From Microbacterium paraoxydans (lineage in GTDB: Bacteria; Actinomycetota; Actinomycetes; Actinomycetales; Microbacteriaceae), in NCBI RefSeq assembly GCF_900105335.1, contig NZ_LT629770.1, forward strand, positions 1,364,001 through 1,428,000: 64,000 nucleotides of DNA, read 5' to 3'. Shown here one piece after another: positions 17,601 through 25,693 of this stretch; position 1 is the first letter of the stretch; every line of letters begins with the position of its first letter. A program made the translations under genes and the position numbers. The notes under the pieces are model-generated. The model saw only the letters and a program-made list of their open reading frames with translations, did not search any database and had not been told where the DNA came from.

Positions 17601-19215
17601 GGCCAGGGTCGCCGCGATCGAGGACGCCGGACGCCTGCGCGACGCTCTCGGCGCAGCCCTGCCGACCGGCATCCCCGTGGCCTTCCTCGAGCCGCTGGCG
17701 GATCCCCTCGGCGACCTCGTGGCCCGTCACGCCCGCACCCACGGCCCCTTCACCACCGCGTCCGTCGCTGAGCGCTTCGGTCTCGGCACCGCGGTCGCCC
17801 GGCACACCCTGCAACGCCTGGAGACGAACGGCCGCCTCACGAGCGGGTACTTCCTCCCCACCGCGGCCGGCAGCGGCGACGACATCGAGTGGTGCGACAC
17901 CGAGGTGCTGCGGCGGCTGCGCATGCGGTCGCTCGCGGCGATCCGCGGGTCCGTCGAGCCGGTCTCCCCGGAGGCCTACGCCCGGTTCCTGCCGGACTGG
18001 CAGCATCTCGGTCGACCCCTGGAGGGCATCGACGGCGTGCTCACCGTGATCGAGCAGTTCGCCGGCGTCCCCATCCCCGCCAGCGCCTGGGAGTCGCTCG
18101 TCCTGCCGTCGCGGGTGCGCGACTACACCCCGGCGATGCTCGACGAACTCACGGCCGCGGGCGAGGTGATCTGGTCGGGACACGGCACGCTCCCCGGCCG
18201 CGACGGGTGGGTCTCGCTGCACCCGGCCGATCTCGCCCCGTTCACCCTGCCCGATCCGGACGCGGAGATCGCCGCGGAGTCGCTGGAGGCGCGCCTCCTC
18301 GCGGCCCTCGCGGCGGGCGGCGCCTACTTCGCCGCGCAGCTCAAGGAGATGACCGGCGCCGAGAACGAGCAGTCGGTGCTGGAGGCCCTGTGGTCGCTGA
18401 CCTGGTCCGGGCACGTGACCAACGACACCTTCGCGCCGATCCGCTCGCTGCTGACCGGGGGCTCCCAGGCCCACAAGGTCAAGCGTCGCGCTCCGCGTGC
18501 GCGCACCTATCGCGGCATGTCGCTCACGCGCACGGCTCCGCGCCCGACCTCCATCGGCGGTCGCTGGTCGCTGCTCCCCGAGGTCGAGACCGATCCGGCG
18601 AGGCGCGCGACCGTCACCGCCGGACTGCTCCTCGACCGCTACGGGGTGGTCACCCGCGGGGCCGTGCAGTCCGAGGGCGTCCCCGGAGGTTTCGCGCAGG
18701 CGTACCGCGTGCTGGCCGGATTCGAGGAGGCGGGGCACTGCCGTCGCGGCTACGTGATCGAGAAGCTCGGCGCCGCGCAGTTCGCCGCCTCCGCCACGGT
18801 CGACCGTCTCCGCACGTACGCCGGCCTCGCCGATCCGCCGCCGCGGAAGGCCGTCACCCTGGCGGCCACCGACCCCGCGAACCCCTACGGTGCGGCGCTC
18901 GGGTGGCCGAAGCTGGAGGGCGTCTCGCATCGCCCGGGGCGCAAGGCCGGCGGGCTCGTGGTGCTCGTCGACGGCGCCCTCGTCCTGTCGCTCGAGCGCG
19001 GCGGACGGACCGTGCTGTGCTTCACGGACGACGAGGAGGTGCTGCAGGCCGCCGCCGCCGACCTCGCGACGACGGCCAGGGACCGCCGCCTCGACACCCT
19101 CACGGTCGAGAAGGTGAACGGAGAGGGCGTGTACGGCACGATCCTCGGGCGGGCCCTGCAGGAGGCGGGCTTCGTCCAGACGCCGCGCGGCTTCACCCTT
19201 CGCAAGGCCGTCTGA
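14632..19215 (+). CDS. lhr: Lhr-type ATP-dependent helicase (long form)
   Basis: Lhr is a superfamily 2 DNA/RNA helicase linked to DNA repair. The 1527-residue protein has Walker A APTGSGKT (residues 44-51), TTPESLYLML, DEVH at 173-176, LSATVRP, FANSRRLAERLTG and the motif VI RVGRAGHQ. These are followed by the Lhr winged-helix/beta-barrel core and the large C-terminal Lhr extension (about 870-1527). Full length matches the bacterial long form. The ATG at 14632 begins the conserved start (FTPATQDWFRGAF). A Nei-type DNA glycosylase lies 1.4 kb downstream, a pairing often seen in actinobacteria. Confidence 0.95.
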   Translation: MSDVLDRFTPATQDWFRGAFTAPTPAQAGAWEAISAGKHALVVAPTGSGKTLSAFLWAIDSVFRERAALPEEPKKDGSRTRILYISPLKALGVDVERNLRSPLIGIGQSARRLGLTAPGITVGVRSGDTTSSDRRKLVSDPPDILITTPESLYLMLTSRAGDTLRDVHTVIIDEVHAVAATKRGAHLAVSLERLDALRRSHGAETAAQRIGLSATVRPIDEVARFLGGADPVEIVAPPASKTFELGVVVPMDDMTNPPPPPGAPPEAPGIDAEYTEVTGSVWPHVEEAIVDRILQNNSTIVFANSRRLAERLTGRLNEIYAERIGVALPEPAVPAAMMAQAGTTAGADPVLAKAHHGSVSKEQRAQVEEELKSGVLRCVVATSSLELGIDMGAVDLVIQVEAPPSAASGLQRVGRAGHQVGEISRAALFPKHRGDVLHTAIVTERMLAGKIEAIQVPRNPLDILAQQTVAASALGAISVEEWFETVRRSAPFQSLPRSAYEATLDLLAGRFPSDEFAELRPRLVWDRDAGTLTGRPGAQRIAVTSGGTIPDRGLFGVFVAGESTGARVGELDEEMVYESRVGDVFTLGTTSWRIAEITHDRVNVIPAYGQPGKVPFWHGDGIGRPFELGEALGTFSREVSAAKPEKAEQRLIAAGLDEQARANLLAHLSEQREATGTLPTDRTLTVERGHDEVGDWRVILHSPYGMKVHAPWALAINARVRERLGVEGSAVASDDGIIVRIPDAESEPPGAELFVFDPDELEQLVTQEVGGSALFASRFRECAARALLMPRTNPNRRTPLWQQRQRSAQLLEVARRHPTFPVILETLREVLQDVYDLPSLRKLATSIADRRIRLVETQPGQPSPFARDLLFGYVGAFMYEGDSPLAERRAAALSVDPALLGELLGTVELRELLDPDVIAQFEREAQRLDPERRARGVEGVADLLRLLGPLDADEVAARLDPESTGGATAATLLDDLVTARRAIPVTIAGVARVAAIEDAGRLRDALGAALPTGIPVAFLEPLADPLGDLVARHARTHGPFTTASVAERFGLGTAVARHTLQRLETNGRLTSGYFLPTAAGSGDDIEWCDTEVLRRLRMRSLAAIRGSVEPVSPEAYARFLPDWQHLGRPLEGIDGVLTVIEQFAGVPIPASAWESLVLPSRVRDYTPAMLDELTAAGEVIWSGHGTLPGRDGWVSLHPADLAPFTLPDPDAEIAAESLEARLLAALAAGGAYFAAQLKEMTGAENEQSVLEALWSLTWSGHVTNDTFAPIRSLLTGGSQAHKVKRRAPRARTYRGMSLTRTAPRPTSIGGRWSLLPEVETDPARRATVTAGLLLDRYGVVTRGAVQSEGVPGGFAQAYRVLAGFEEAGHCRRGYVIEKLGAAQFAASATVDRLRTYAGLADPPPRKAVTLAATDPANPYGAALGWPKLEGVSHRPGRKAGGLVVLVDGALVLSLERGGRTVLCFTDDEEVLQAAAADLATTARDRRLDTLTVEKVNGEGVYGTILGRALQEAGFVQTPRGFTLRKAV

Positions 19216-19229
19216 CTCGGCCTCACGAG

Positions 19230-19249
19230 TGGTACCATATTCCGTACCA
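19230..19249. promoter_or_regulatory. Palindromic operator of the toxin-antitoxin pair
   Basis: TGGTAC (19230-19235) and GTACCA (19244-19249) form an inverted repeat with an 8-base AT-rich spacer that contains a possible -10 (CATATT). It ends 13 bases before the antitoxin ATG. The position fits autorepression by the antitoxin-toxin complex. Confidence 0.65.
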
Positions 19250-19262
19250 GAAGGGGAACGAC

Positions 19263-19511
19263 ATGGCCATCACGACGAGTGAAGCGCGGCGCGATCTGTT
19301 CGGCCTGATCGAGCGCGTGAACCTCGATCACAGCGAAGTGGAGATCACCTCGCGCCGAGGAAGTGCCGTCCTCATGTCCAAGGCGGAGTACGACTCCCTG
19401 GTGGAGACGAGCTACCTGCTGCGCTCGCCCGCGAACGCTCAGCGACTCCTCAGCGCCCTGGCCGCTGCCCGCGACGGCGACGTCTCGGAGCACGACCTCG
19501 ACGAGGCATGA
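19263..19511 (+). CDS. Phd/YefM-type antitoxin
   Basis: The 82-residue protein has the Phd/YefM fold pattern: ITTSEARRDLFGLIERVN, then ITSRRGSAVLMSKAEYDSLVETSYLL, and a variable acidic C terminus that would wrap the toxin. It should bind the upstream palindrome and neutralise the next gene product. The ATG follows AAGGGGAACGAC. Its stop overlaps the toxin start in an ATGA arrangement, the usual coupling for such pairs. Confidence 0.92.
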   Translation: MAITTSEARRDLFGLIERVNLDHSEVEITSRRGSAVLMSKAEYDSLVETSYLLRSPANAQRLLSALAAARDGDVSEHDLDEA

Positions 19512-19774
19512 CGGCCCGGCACCTCGTCTGGACACCCGAAGGGTGGGAGGACTACGTGTACTGGCAGACGGAGGACCGTCGTGCTCTCAAGCGAATCAAC
19601 CTCCTGATCGCCGACACCCTCCGCGACGACCCCTTCCAGGGGATCGGCAAGCCCGAGCCCCTCAAGCACGCGCTCGCCGGCGCCTGGTCTCGGCGCATCG
19701 ATGAGGCTCATCGCCTCGTCTACACGGCGACCGATCGCCACGTGACCATCCTGCAGGCCCGCTATCACTACTGA
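19508..19774 (+). CDS. YoeB/Txe-type ribosome-dependent mRNA interferase toxin
   Basis: The 88-residue basic protein matches YoeB/Txe: LVWTPEGWEDYVYWQTEDRR at the start, DPFQGIGKPEPLKHALAGAWSRRIDEAHRLVY in the middle, and the C-terminal ARYHY with the catalytic His/Tyr end. Such toxins cut mRNA in the ribosomal A site. All usual core positions (Glu, Arg, His) are present, so it looks functional. Overlap with the antitoxin stop suggests translational coupling. Confidence 0.93.
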   Translation: MTARHLVWTPEGWEDYVYWQTEDRRALKRINLLIADTLRDDPFQGIGKPEPLKHALAGAWSRRIDEAHRLVYTATDRHVTILQARYHY

Positions 19775-19792
19775 CCCCCCTACCCTGGAGCC

Positions 19793-20587
19793 ATGATCCG
19801 AGAGTTCGCCGCCGGCGTCCGCACCCTGTTCCGCGGCTTCGGCGTGTGGCGCACCCGTCCGGGCCTGATGGCGCTCGGGCTCGTCCCCGCGGTCATCGCG
19901 CTCGTGCTCCTCGCGGCCGTCCTCGTGCCGCTGATCCTGTCGATGCCGTCGCTGTCCGCGTGGCTCACCCCCTTCGCCGACGGCTGGGTCGAGCCCTGGC
20001 GCGGGTTCCTGCGGACCGCGGTCAGCCTCGTGGTGGTCGCCGCCGCGCTCGCGCTGGCCAGTTCGGTGTTCAGCGCCCTCACCCTCACGATCGGCGACCC
20101 GTTCTATCAGCGCATCTGGCATGCCGTGGAGAAGGACCTGGGCGACCCGCCTCCCGCCGACGGCGGCAGTTTCTGGACCACCGTCGGTGAAGGTCTCCGA
20201 CTGGTCGTGCTCGGCCTCCTGATCGCCGTCCTCGTTCTCCTCATCGGCCTCGTACCCGGTGTCGGCGGCGTCCTCGGCGCGGTGTCCGGCGTGGTCCTCA
20301 CGGGCCGCCTGCTCGCGCGGGAGCTGACCGGTCGCGCCTTCGATGCGCGCGATCTCAGCCCCGCCGCCCGCGCCGCGCTGTTCTCGGGCAGTCGCGCCCG
20401 CGTGCTCGGCTTCGGCGTCGCCACCCAGCTCTGCTTCCTCATCCCGGGCGGCGCCGTCGCCATGATGCCGGCCGCGGTCGCGGGAAGCACGATGCTGGCG
20501 CGCGACATGCAGGCCCGCACCCCGCTCGCCGTCGCCACCCCTGCACCGGCCCCGGGACGGCACGACCGCACTCCGGGGATCGCCTGA
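19793..20587 (+). CDS. EI24-domain (CysZ-like) membrane protein
   Basis: The 264-residue protein has about five hydrophobic helices and the EI24/CysZ pattern (FxxGxRTLFRGF start, GDPFYQRIWHAVE loop after the second helix pair). The family includes sulfate permease CysZ, but most actinobacterial members have no known function. The ATG follows TACCCT by six bases, so it is probably leaderless. Its stop overlaps the start of the glycosylase gene (TGATG). Confidence 0.82.
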   Translation: MIREFAAGVRTLFRGFGVWRTRPGLMALGLVPAVIALVLLAAVLVPLILSMPSLSAWLTPFADGWVEPWRGFLRTAVSLVVVAAALALASSVFSALTLTIGDPFYQRIWHAVEKDLGDPPPADGGSFWTTVGEGLRLVVLGLLIAVLVLLIGLVPGVGGVLGAVSGVVLTGRLLARELTGRAFDARDLSPAARAALFSGSRARVLGFGVATQLCFLIPGGAVAMMPAAVAGSTMLARDMQARTPLAVATPAPAPGRHDRTPGIA

Positions 20588-21360
20588 TGCCCGAGGGAGA
20601 TACCGTCTTCCGCACGGCCCGCCGCCTGGACGAGGCCCTCGCGGGCGGGGAGGTAACGCGCTTCGACCTCCGCGTGCCGCGCTTCGCGACCCTCGATCTG
20701 ACCGGACAGCGGGTGCACGGCGCCATCCCCCGCGGCAAGCACCTCTTGCTGCGGATCGGCGAGAGCACGCTGCATTCGCATCTGCGCATGGACGGCGCCT
20801 GGTTCGTGTACCGGCCCGGCGAGAAGTGGCGGCATCCCGCGTTCAAGGTGCGGGCGATCGTCGGCACGGCGGAGCGCGAGGCGGTGGGCGTGGACATCGC
20901 CGAAGTCGAAGTCGTCCCCACCCGCGATGAAGACGACCTCGTCGGCTACCTCGGCCCCGATCCGCTCGCCGCCGACTGGGACGCGATCGAGGCCGCGCGC
21001 CGGCTCGGCGCCGACACCCGGGCCATCCACGTCGCCCTGCTCGATCAGCGCAACGTCGCGGGGTTCGGCAACGAGTACGCGGCAGAACTCCTGTTCCTCC
21101 GCGGAATCCTGCCGACCACCCCGACCCCGGAGGTCGACGTCGCCGCCCTCCTCGACCTGGGTGTGCGGACCATCCGCGCGAACCGCGACCGCCGCAACCG
21201 CACCTTCACCGGCATCGATCGTCCGGGCCAGGCCACGTGGGTCTACGGACGCGCCGGACGCCCTTGCCGGCGCTGCGGAACGCTCATCCGTCGCGGGGAG
21301 CTGGGGGCCGATCCGACCCGAGAGCGGATCACGTTCTGGTGCCCCCGGTGCCAGCGCTGA
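20587..21360 (+). CDS. Nei/Fpg-type DNA glycosylase (AP lyase)
   Basis: This 257-residue base-excision repair enzyme removes oxidised bases. Pro2-Glu3 of MPEGDTVFRTAR are the catalytic residues of the endonuclease VIII subgroup. A helix-two-turn-helix region (RNVAGFGNEYAAELLF) and a C-terminal zinc finger with CRRC and CPRC pairs follow. Full length is normal. Coupled to the EI24 gene by a TGATG overlap. The subtype (Nei2-like) is inferred from the MPEGDT start. Confidence 0.94.
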   Translation: MPEGDTVFRTARRLDEALAGGEVTRFDLRVPRFATLDLTGQRVHGAIPRGKHLLLRIGESTLHSHLRMDGAWFVYRPGEKWRHPAFKVRAIVGTAEREAVGVDIAEVEVVPTRDEDDLVGYLGPDPLAADWDAIEAARRLGADTRAIHVALLDQRNVAGFGNEYAAELLFLRGILPTTPTPEVDVAALLDLGVRTIRANRDRRNRTFTGIDRPGQATWVYGRAGRPCRRCGTLIRRGELGADPTRERITFWCPRCQR

Positions 21361-21391
21361 GCCGTATCCATCCGCGGGAATGAATCTCCCC

Positions 21392-21436
21392 CTCCCGTGG
21401 TTGTTGATATATCCGGAGAACTCCGGAGCACGGGAG
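21392..21436 (+). promoter_or_regulatory. Nested hairpin that can mask the ribosome site of the next gene
   Basis: CTCCCGTG (21392-21399) pairs with CACGGGAG (21429-21436), which includes most of the GGGAGGA ribosome site. Inside it, TCCGGAG (21412-21418) and CTCCGGA (21421-21427) form a tight 7-base stem. The inner palindrome could also be a protein operator. Regulation by either route is inferred. Confidence 0.5.
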
Positions 21437-21441
21437 GAATC

Positions 21442-21849
21442 GTGGGCAAGAACTACGTCGACATCGAGAACGACCACGGAGCGACGCTGCGGTACCGCAA
21501 GCACGCCAACGGTCGCGGTCTCGTCGCGCATGGCGCCAAGGTGCATCCGAAGGCGCACATCGAGGCGGGAGCCTACATCGAACCGGGAGCACGCGTCGGA
21601 GCGGGGGCTATCGTCGCCCGCGGTGCGTGGGTGGACGAGGACGCCGTGATCGGCGAGGGCGCGTACATCGACGCCCACGCGCACGTCGGCCAGGGCGCGG
21701 CGGTCGGCGATCACGCGCACGTGGGAGTCCGCACCGACATCGGCGCCGGCGCCCGCATCGTGCGAGGCGCCCGCATCGGCGACGACGAGACGGTCGCGGC
21801 GGGGCTCACCGTCGCCACCGATCAGAAAGGTCTCTGGCTGGCGGCCTGA
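21442..21849 (+). CDS. Left-handed beta-helix (hexapeptide-repeat) protein
   Basis: The 135-residue protein consists mainly of hexapeptide repeats of the [IV]-G-x-G-A type (AHIEAGAYIEPGARVGAGAIV...). It would form a trimeric left-handed beta-helix like acyltransferases and gamma carbonic anhydrases. It lacks an obvious acetyl-CoA or catalytic segment, so it may be structural or metal-binding. I chose the GTG at 21442, five bases after GGGAGGA; an upstream frame extends to 21397 but lacks a ribosome site. Confidence 0.75.
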   Translation: MGKNYVDIENDHGATLRYRKHANGRGLVAHGAKVHPKAHIEAGAYIEPGARVGAGAIVARGAWVDEDAVIGEGAYIDAHAHVGQGAAVGDHAHVGVRTDIGAGARIVRGARIGDDETVAAGLTVATDQKGLWLAA

Positions 21850-21855
21850 CCGCTC

Positions 21856-22515
21856 TCAGAGCAGGCGCCGCTCCGACGCCCAGGCGGTGAGCTCGTGGCG
21901 GGAGGAGAGCTGCAGCTTGCGCAGCACCGACGACACGTGCGTCTCGACGGTCTTGATCGAGATGAACAGCGCGGCGGCGACTTCCTTGTAGGCGTAGCCG
22001 CGGGCGATCAGTCGCATCACCTCCTGCTCGCGCGAGGAGAGGCGGTCGAGCTCGTCCGTCGCGGTGGCGGTCTCGCCGGCGACGGCGCCGAACGCGTCGA
22101 GCACGAATCCCGCGAGCCGCGGCGAGAACACCGCGTCCCCCTCGGCGACGGCGCGCACAGCCTCGCTCACCTCGCGGCCCGATGACCCCTTCGTGATGTA
22201 GCCGCGCGCCCCGGCCCGGATGACCCGGACGACGTCGGCCGCCGCATCGGAGACGCTCAGCGCGAGGAACCGCGTCGTGGTCGGCCGCGTCCCTCGGATC
22301 ACGGCTTCCCCACCCGTCGCGTCGTCGCCCTCACCGCCGGGGAGGTGCACATCGAGGAGCACCACGTCCGGGTCCGTCTCCACGATCACGGCGATCGCCG
22401 AGGGCACGTCCGCCGCCTCGCCCACGACCTGCACGCTCGCATCGAGATCGGCCCGCAGGCCCGAGCGGAAGATGGAGTGGTCGTCGACGATCACGACGCG
22501 AAGCGGGTCAGCCAC
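21856..22515 (-). CDS. LuxR-type (NarL/FixJ) response regulator
   Basis: The 219-residue protein has a receiver domain (VIVDDHSIF, phospho-acceptor D55 in VVLLDVHLPG, a later Lys in YITKGSS) and a C-terminal LuxR helix-turn-helix (LSSREQEVMRLIARGYAYKEVAAAL, IKTVETHVSSVLRKL). It is the partner of the PspC-fused kinase: the GTG start at 22515 overlaps the kinase stop by eight bases, after an AGGAG site. The likely output is the divergent PspC operon. Confidence 0.94.
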   Translation of the reverse strand: MADPLRVVIVDDHSIFRSGLRADLDASVQVVGEAADVPSAIAVIVETDPDVVLLDVHLPGGEGDDATGGEAVIRGTRPTTTRFLALSVSDAAADVVRVIRAGARGYITKGSSGREVSEAVRAVAEGDAVFSPRLAGFVLDAFGAVAGETATATDELDRLSSREQEVMRLIARGYAYKEVAAALFISIKTVETHVSSVLRKLQLSSRHELTAWASERRLL

Positions 22516-23746
22516 GGGGCTCCTGTCGGATCGGTCCCCGCTCCGGGGACGAGATGGTGGGCAGGCGCAGATGCACCTCGGTACCGGCGTCGTCACTGCG
22601 CACCGACCCCGTGCCGCCCGCGCGACGCAACCGCCCGATGATCGACTCCCGCACGCCGAGCCGATCGCCGGGCACCTCGTCGAGCCGGAATCCGGGACCG
22701 CGGTCGCGCACGAACACGTCGACCCCGTCGACACGACCCTCGATGTAGACGGAGATCTCGCCGCCCGCGTGCCGGGCGGCGTTCAGCATCGCCTCCCGGG
22801 CCGCAGCTGCCAGTTCCCCGCTCGCCCGCTCCGCCGACAGCCCGGCGGAGACCACCTCGATCCGGACCGGGTGGTCGATCTCGAGCGCTCCGGCGTAGTC
22901 GCGCAGGTCGGTCGGCAGGTCGCTGTCCGCCGGAGCATCGCCGTCGTACAGCCAGGCACGCAGCTCCCGCTCCTGCGCGCGGGCCAGTCGTGCCGCCTCG
23001 CTCGATGCCCCGGCCCGGTTCTGGATGAGGGCGAGCGTCTGCAGCACCGAGTCGTGCAGGTGGGCGGCCATGACGCTGCGCTGCTCCTCCCGGATGCGGC
23101 GCACCCGCTCCCCCGCCAGTTCCCGCCAGCGCGGGATGAGGGCCGAGGCCACCACCGTCACCAGCCCGGCCAGCGGGAGCAGAACGAGCACGACACCCGA
23201 GCGCGCGATCGGCCACGAGAGGAGCAGGAGGACCACGAGGCCGAGGACGAGCACCGCGAGGATGCGGACGGTGGTGGTGTGCCGAGGGCCGCGGGCCGTG
23301 TCGGTGCGATCGATGAGCGTCGCCCACAGCCCGGAGGCGGTCGCGCACAGCGTGGTGCCGCCGACGACCACGGCCGCCGTGCCCGGAGGGATCGATCCGT
23401 TCAGCCAGTCGCTGCCCCCGCGCCACACCACGACGACGAGGGCGCCGACGGCCGCGGGGACCAGCAGGAGCCAGGCGACCGGGAGGCGACGCGTCGGCGC
23501 GGTCGTCCCGTCCGTCCACGGCATGAAGGTCCAGCACCAGGCGTACAGGAGCACGCCCGCACCGCCGCAGAGCGTCAGAGCGACGAACAGCGCCCGCACC
23601 AGCCCGACGCGCACACCGAGGTGGCGTGCGAGTCCGGCGCTCACCCCGGTCACGAGGGCGTCGCGGTCGCGGGTCAGCGCCGGTCGCACGGTCGCCGGCG
23701 CGGAGCCGGGGAGTGTGGAGACGGCGGAGGGCATACCGTCATCCAA
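22508..23746 (-). CDS. Sensor histidine kinase with N-terminal PspC domain
   Basis: The 412-residue membrane kinase starts with a PspC domain (about 27-76; VTGVSAGLARHLGVRVGLVRALF), then further helices to about 205. HisKA_3 follows with H231 in AAHLHDSVLQTL, and a HATPase_c domain with N-box EAMLNAARHAG and RDRGPGF. It probably senses envelope stress through the PspC region. The start is probably TTG at 23746, seven bases after GGGAGG; ATG at 23734 is the alternative. Divergent from a PspC membrane protein. Confidence 0.9.
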   Translation of the reverse strand: MDDGMPSAVSTLPGSAPATVRPALTRDRDALVTGVSAGLARHLGVRVGLVRALFVALTLCGGAGVLLYAWCWTFMPWTDGTTAPTRRLPVAWLLLVPAAVGALVVVVWRGGSDWLNGSIPPGTAAVVVGGTTLCATASGLWATLIDRTDTARGPRHTTTVRILAVLVLGLVVLLLLSWPIARSGVVLVLLPLAGLVTVVASALIPRWRELAGERVRRIREEQRSVMAAHLHDSVLQTLALIQNRAGASSEAARLARAQERELRAWLYDGDAPADSDLPTDLRDYAGALEIDHPVRIEVVSAGLSAERASGELAAAAREAMLNAARHAGGEISVYIEGRVDGVDVFVRDRGPGFRLDEVPGDRLGVRESIIGRLRRAGGTGSVRSDDAGTEVHLRLPTISSPERGPIRQEPRG

Positions 23747-23848
23747 TCATCCGCCTCCCCTCTCCGGGACCTCCCCGGCGCGGAATCAGGGTGTGCTCAG
23801 GGGATCCCCCCATGGCCCCGCGGCGCTGCGGACCGCGAGGATCGACTC

Positions 23849-25411
23849 ATGACGATTCCGACCGCTCCGCCACCGCCCGCCGACCACGAGGCATCGGCAC
23901 CGGAAGCCCCCCGCCGGCCGCGCGGTGCCGACCGGTTCCTGCTGTGGGTCGCCGGCCTCGGCGTGGTGCGCACCGACGGCTGGCTCGGCGGTGTCGCGGC
24001 GGGCATCGCGATCCGCCTCCGCATCGATCCGCTGATCGTGCGCGGGGTCCTCGTCGTGGCGGCCCTCTTCGGTCTTCCGGCCCTGTTCCTGTACGCCCTC
24101 GCCTGGGCGGTGCTGCCGGACGTCGACGGCCGCGTGCATCTGCGTGATCTGCTGCAGCGCCGGTACGATCCCGTGCAACTCGGCATCCTCGCCCTCGCCG
24201 TGATCGGGCTCTTCCCGACGGCACCGCTCGCCGGGCGCCTGTTCGGCCTCGGCTACGACGGCTGGTCGGCACTGTCGACCCTCACCTGGGTGGTCGGGCT
24301 CGTGCTCGCCGCCGCCTTGCTCTTCCTCATCGTGCGTGCCGCGCGCCGCACTCCGGGCGCTTCCGCGCCGGATCCGGCGGGGGCTTCCGCCGATCCGGCG
24401 GCCCCGGCTGCGTCCGCCCCCGACGCGGGTTCGGGTCCCGCCACGGGGGCGGACGCCATTCCCTCCACGGCGACGGACGCTCCGGTCTCGGTACCGCTCG
24501 CCGACACCATCGGGCCCGACGTCCTCGCCATCCCCGCACCTCCGGCACCCCTGCCTCCGGGCACCCAGGACCCCGCCGCGCTGGAGACCTGGCGCGCCCA
24601 GCACGCCGCCTGGAAGGAGCAGGATCAGGCCTGGCGCCGGCAGCAGCAGGATGCGGAGCGCGCCGCACGCGACCAGCTCCGCCGGGAGCGTCAGGCCGAG
24701 GCGGCCGTGTTCGCCGCCGCAGCCGCGGAGCGCCGACGCGTCCGCCGCGCGTCGAATCCGCGCGCCGGCTTCCCCTTCGTCATGACCGCCCTCGGACTCG
24801 CGATCGTCGTCGGCGCCGGCGTGGGACTCGCCGTCGGTGAAGCCCTCGGCGGCGCGCTGGGGCTGTTGTCCGGCGCGCTGGTCCTGGCCCTGGCGATGAT
24901 CACGGCAGGAGCCCTCCGTCGCCGCAGTGGCGCCCTGGCCTTCCTCACCGTGCTGACGCTGGCCGCGGGTCTCCTCACGGGCTTCCTGTCCACGATGCCC
25001 GGTCTCACCCTCGGGTACGCCTCGCTCACGAACAACCAGGAGGCGCACGTCCGACAGCCGTTCGGCGACCTGTACCTGCAGCTCCACCGGCACGACGGCG
25101 GCCCCCGCCCCATCGAGATCGAGAAGGGGTCGGGGCGGACCGAGATCTTCGTCGATGCCGGCGTGCAGCTGCAGCTCCGCGGCACTGTGGGCGACGGGGT
25201 GGAGGTGAGCTGGCTCCGCGTCGATCCGGAAGACCCGATGGTCATGGACACCGGCGTCATCGCCGCCACGCCGCGGGGTGACGAGAACGTCCTCGCCGCG
25301 AACATCTCCGCCGAGGAGGGCAGTCCCTCCACGATCCAGCCCGTGACCATCGACCAGGCGAGCGGCGTCATCGTCGTGACCCTGCAAGAGCCCGAGGAGG
25401 GCCAGGAATGA
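23849..25411 (+). CDS. PspC-domain multi-pass membrane protein
   Basis: The 520-residue protein begins with a PspC domain (about 30-85; GVVRTDGWLGGVAAGIAIRL), followed by two helices, an Ala/Pro-rich linker (about 155-255) with a charged Gln/Arg coiled stretch, four more helices (about 305-395) and a C-terminal beta-type domain (about 400-515). It is typical of actinobacterial phage-shock-like proteins that pair with a PspC-kinase. The ATG follows GAGGATC. Its stop overlaps the next gene in an ATGA arrangement. Confidence 0.85.
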   Translation: MTIPTAPPPPADHEASAPEAPRRPRGADRFLLWVAGLGVVRTDGWLGGVAAGIAIRLRIDPLIVRGVLVVAALFGLPALFLYALAWAVLPDVDGRVHLRDLLQRRYDPVQLGILALAVIGLFPTAPLAGRLFGLGYDGWSALSTLTWVVGLVLAAALLFLIVRAARRTPGASAPDPAGASADPAAPAASAPDAGSGPATGADAIPSTATDAPVSVPLADTIGPDVLAIPAPPAPLPPGTQDPAALETWRAQHAAWKEQDQAWRRQQQDAERAARDQLRRERQAEAAVFAAAAAERRRVRRASNPRAGFPFVMTALGLAIVVGAGVGLAVGEALGGALGLLSGALVLALAMITAGALRRRSGALAFLTVLTLAAGLLTGFLSTMPGLTLGYASLTNNQEAHVRQPFGDLYLQLHRHDGGPRPIEIEKGSGRTEIFVDAGVQLQLRGTVGDGVEVSWLRVDPEDPMVMDTGVIAATPRGDENVLAANISAEEGSPSTIQPVTIDQASGVIVVTLQEPEEGQE

Positions 25412-25683
25412 GCACCGAGACCATCACCGCACCCCGGGTGCGCTGGGCATCCATCATCTGGGGCACGACCTTCGCCGCGATCGCCGCGGGGGCGCTGTGG
25501 TTCCTCACGGATGCGGAGCGCCGCGCCGCGCTGGCCGACGGCGTCGGGACGATGACTCCCGCCACCCTGCTCACGATCGTGCTCCTCACGGCGGGGGCCT
25601 TGTTCCTCGTCGGCGGTGTCGCCGGACTGGTCCGGCGGACCCAGCGGAACTCCCCCGCCGAGGACTCCGAGCACGCCGAGTAG
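25408..25683 (+). CDS. Small two-helix membrane protein in the PspC operon
   Basis: The 91-residue protein has two hydrophobic helices (about 14-34 and 50-73) and a polar acidic tail. No family is recognised with certainty. The ATGA overlap with the PspC gene shows it belongs to that operon, so it may support the envelope-stress response. Confidence 0.78.
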   Translation: MSTETITAPRVRWASIIWGTTFAAIAAGALWFLTDAERRAALADGVGTMTPATLLTIVLLTAGALFLVGGVAGLVRRTQRNSPAEDSEHAE

Positions 25684-25693
25684 CCTGGATCCC

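Noticed and set aside
15040..18930. Long minus-strand open frame opposite the helicase gene
   Set aside because: It mirrors the codon bias of lhr, lacks domain motifs, and is a typical antisense shadow in high-GC DNA.
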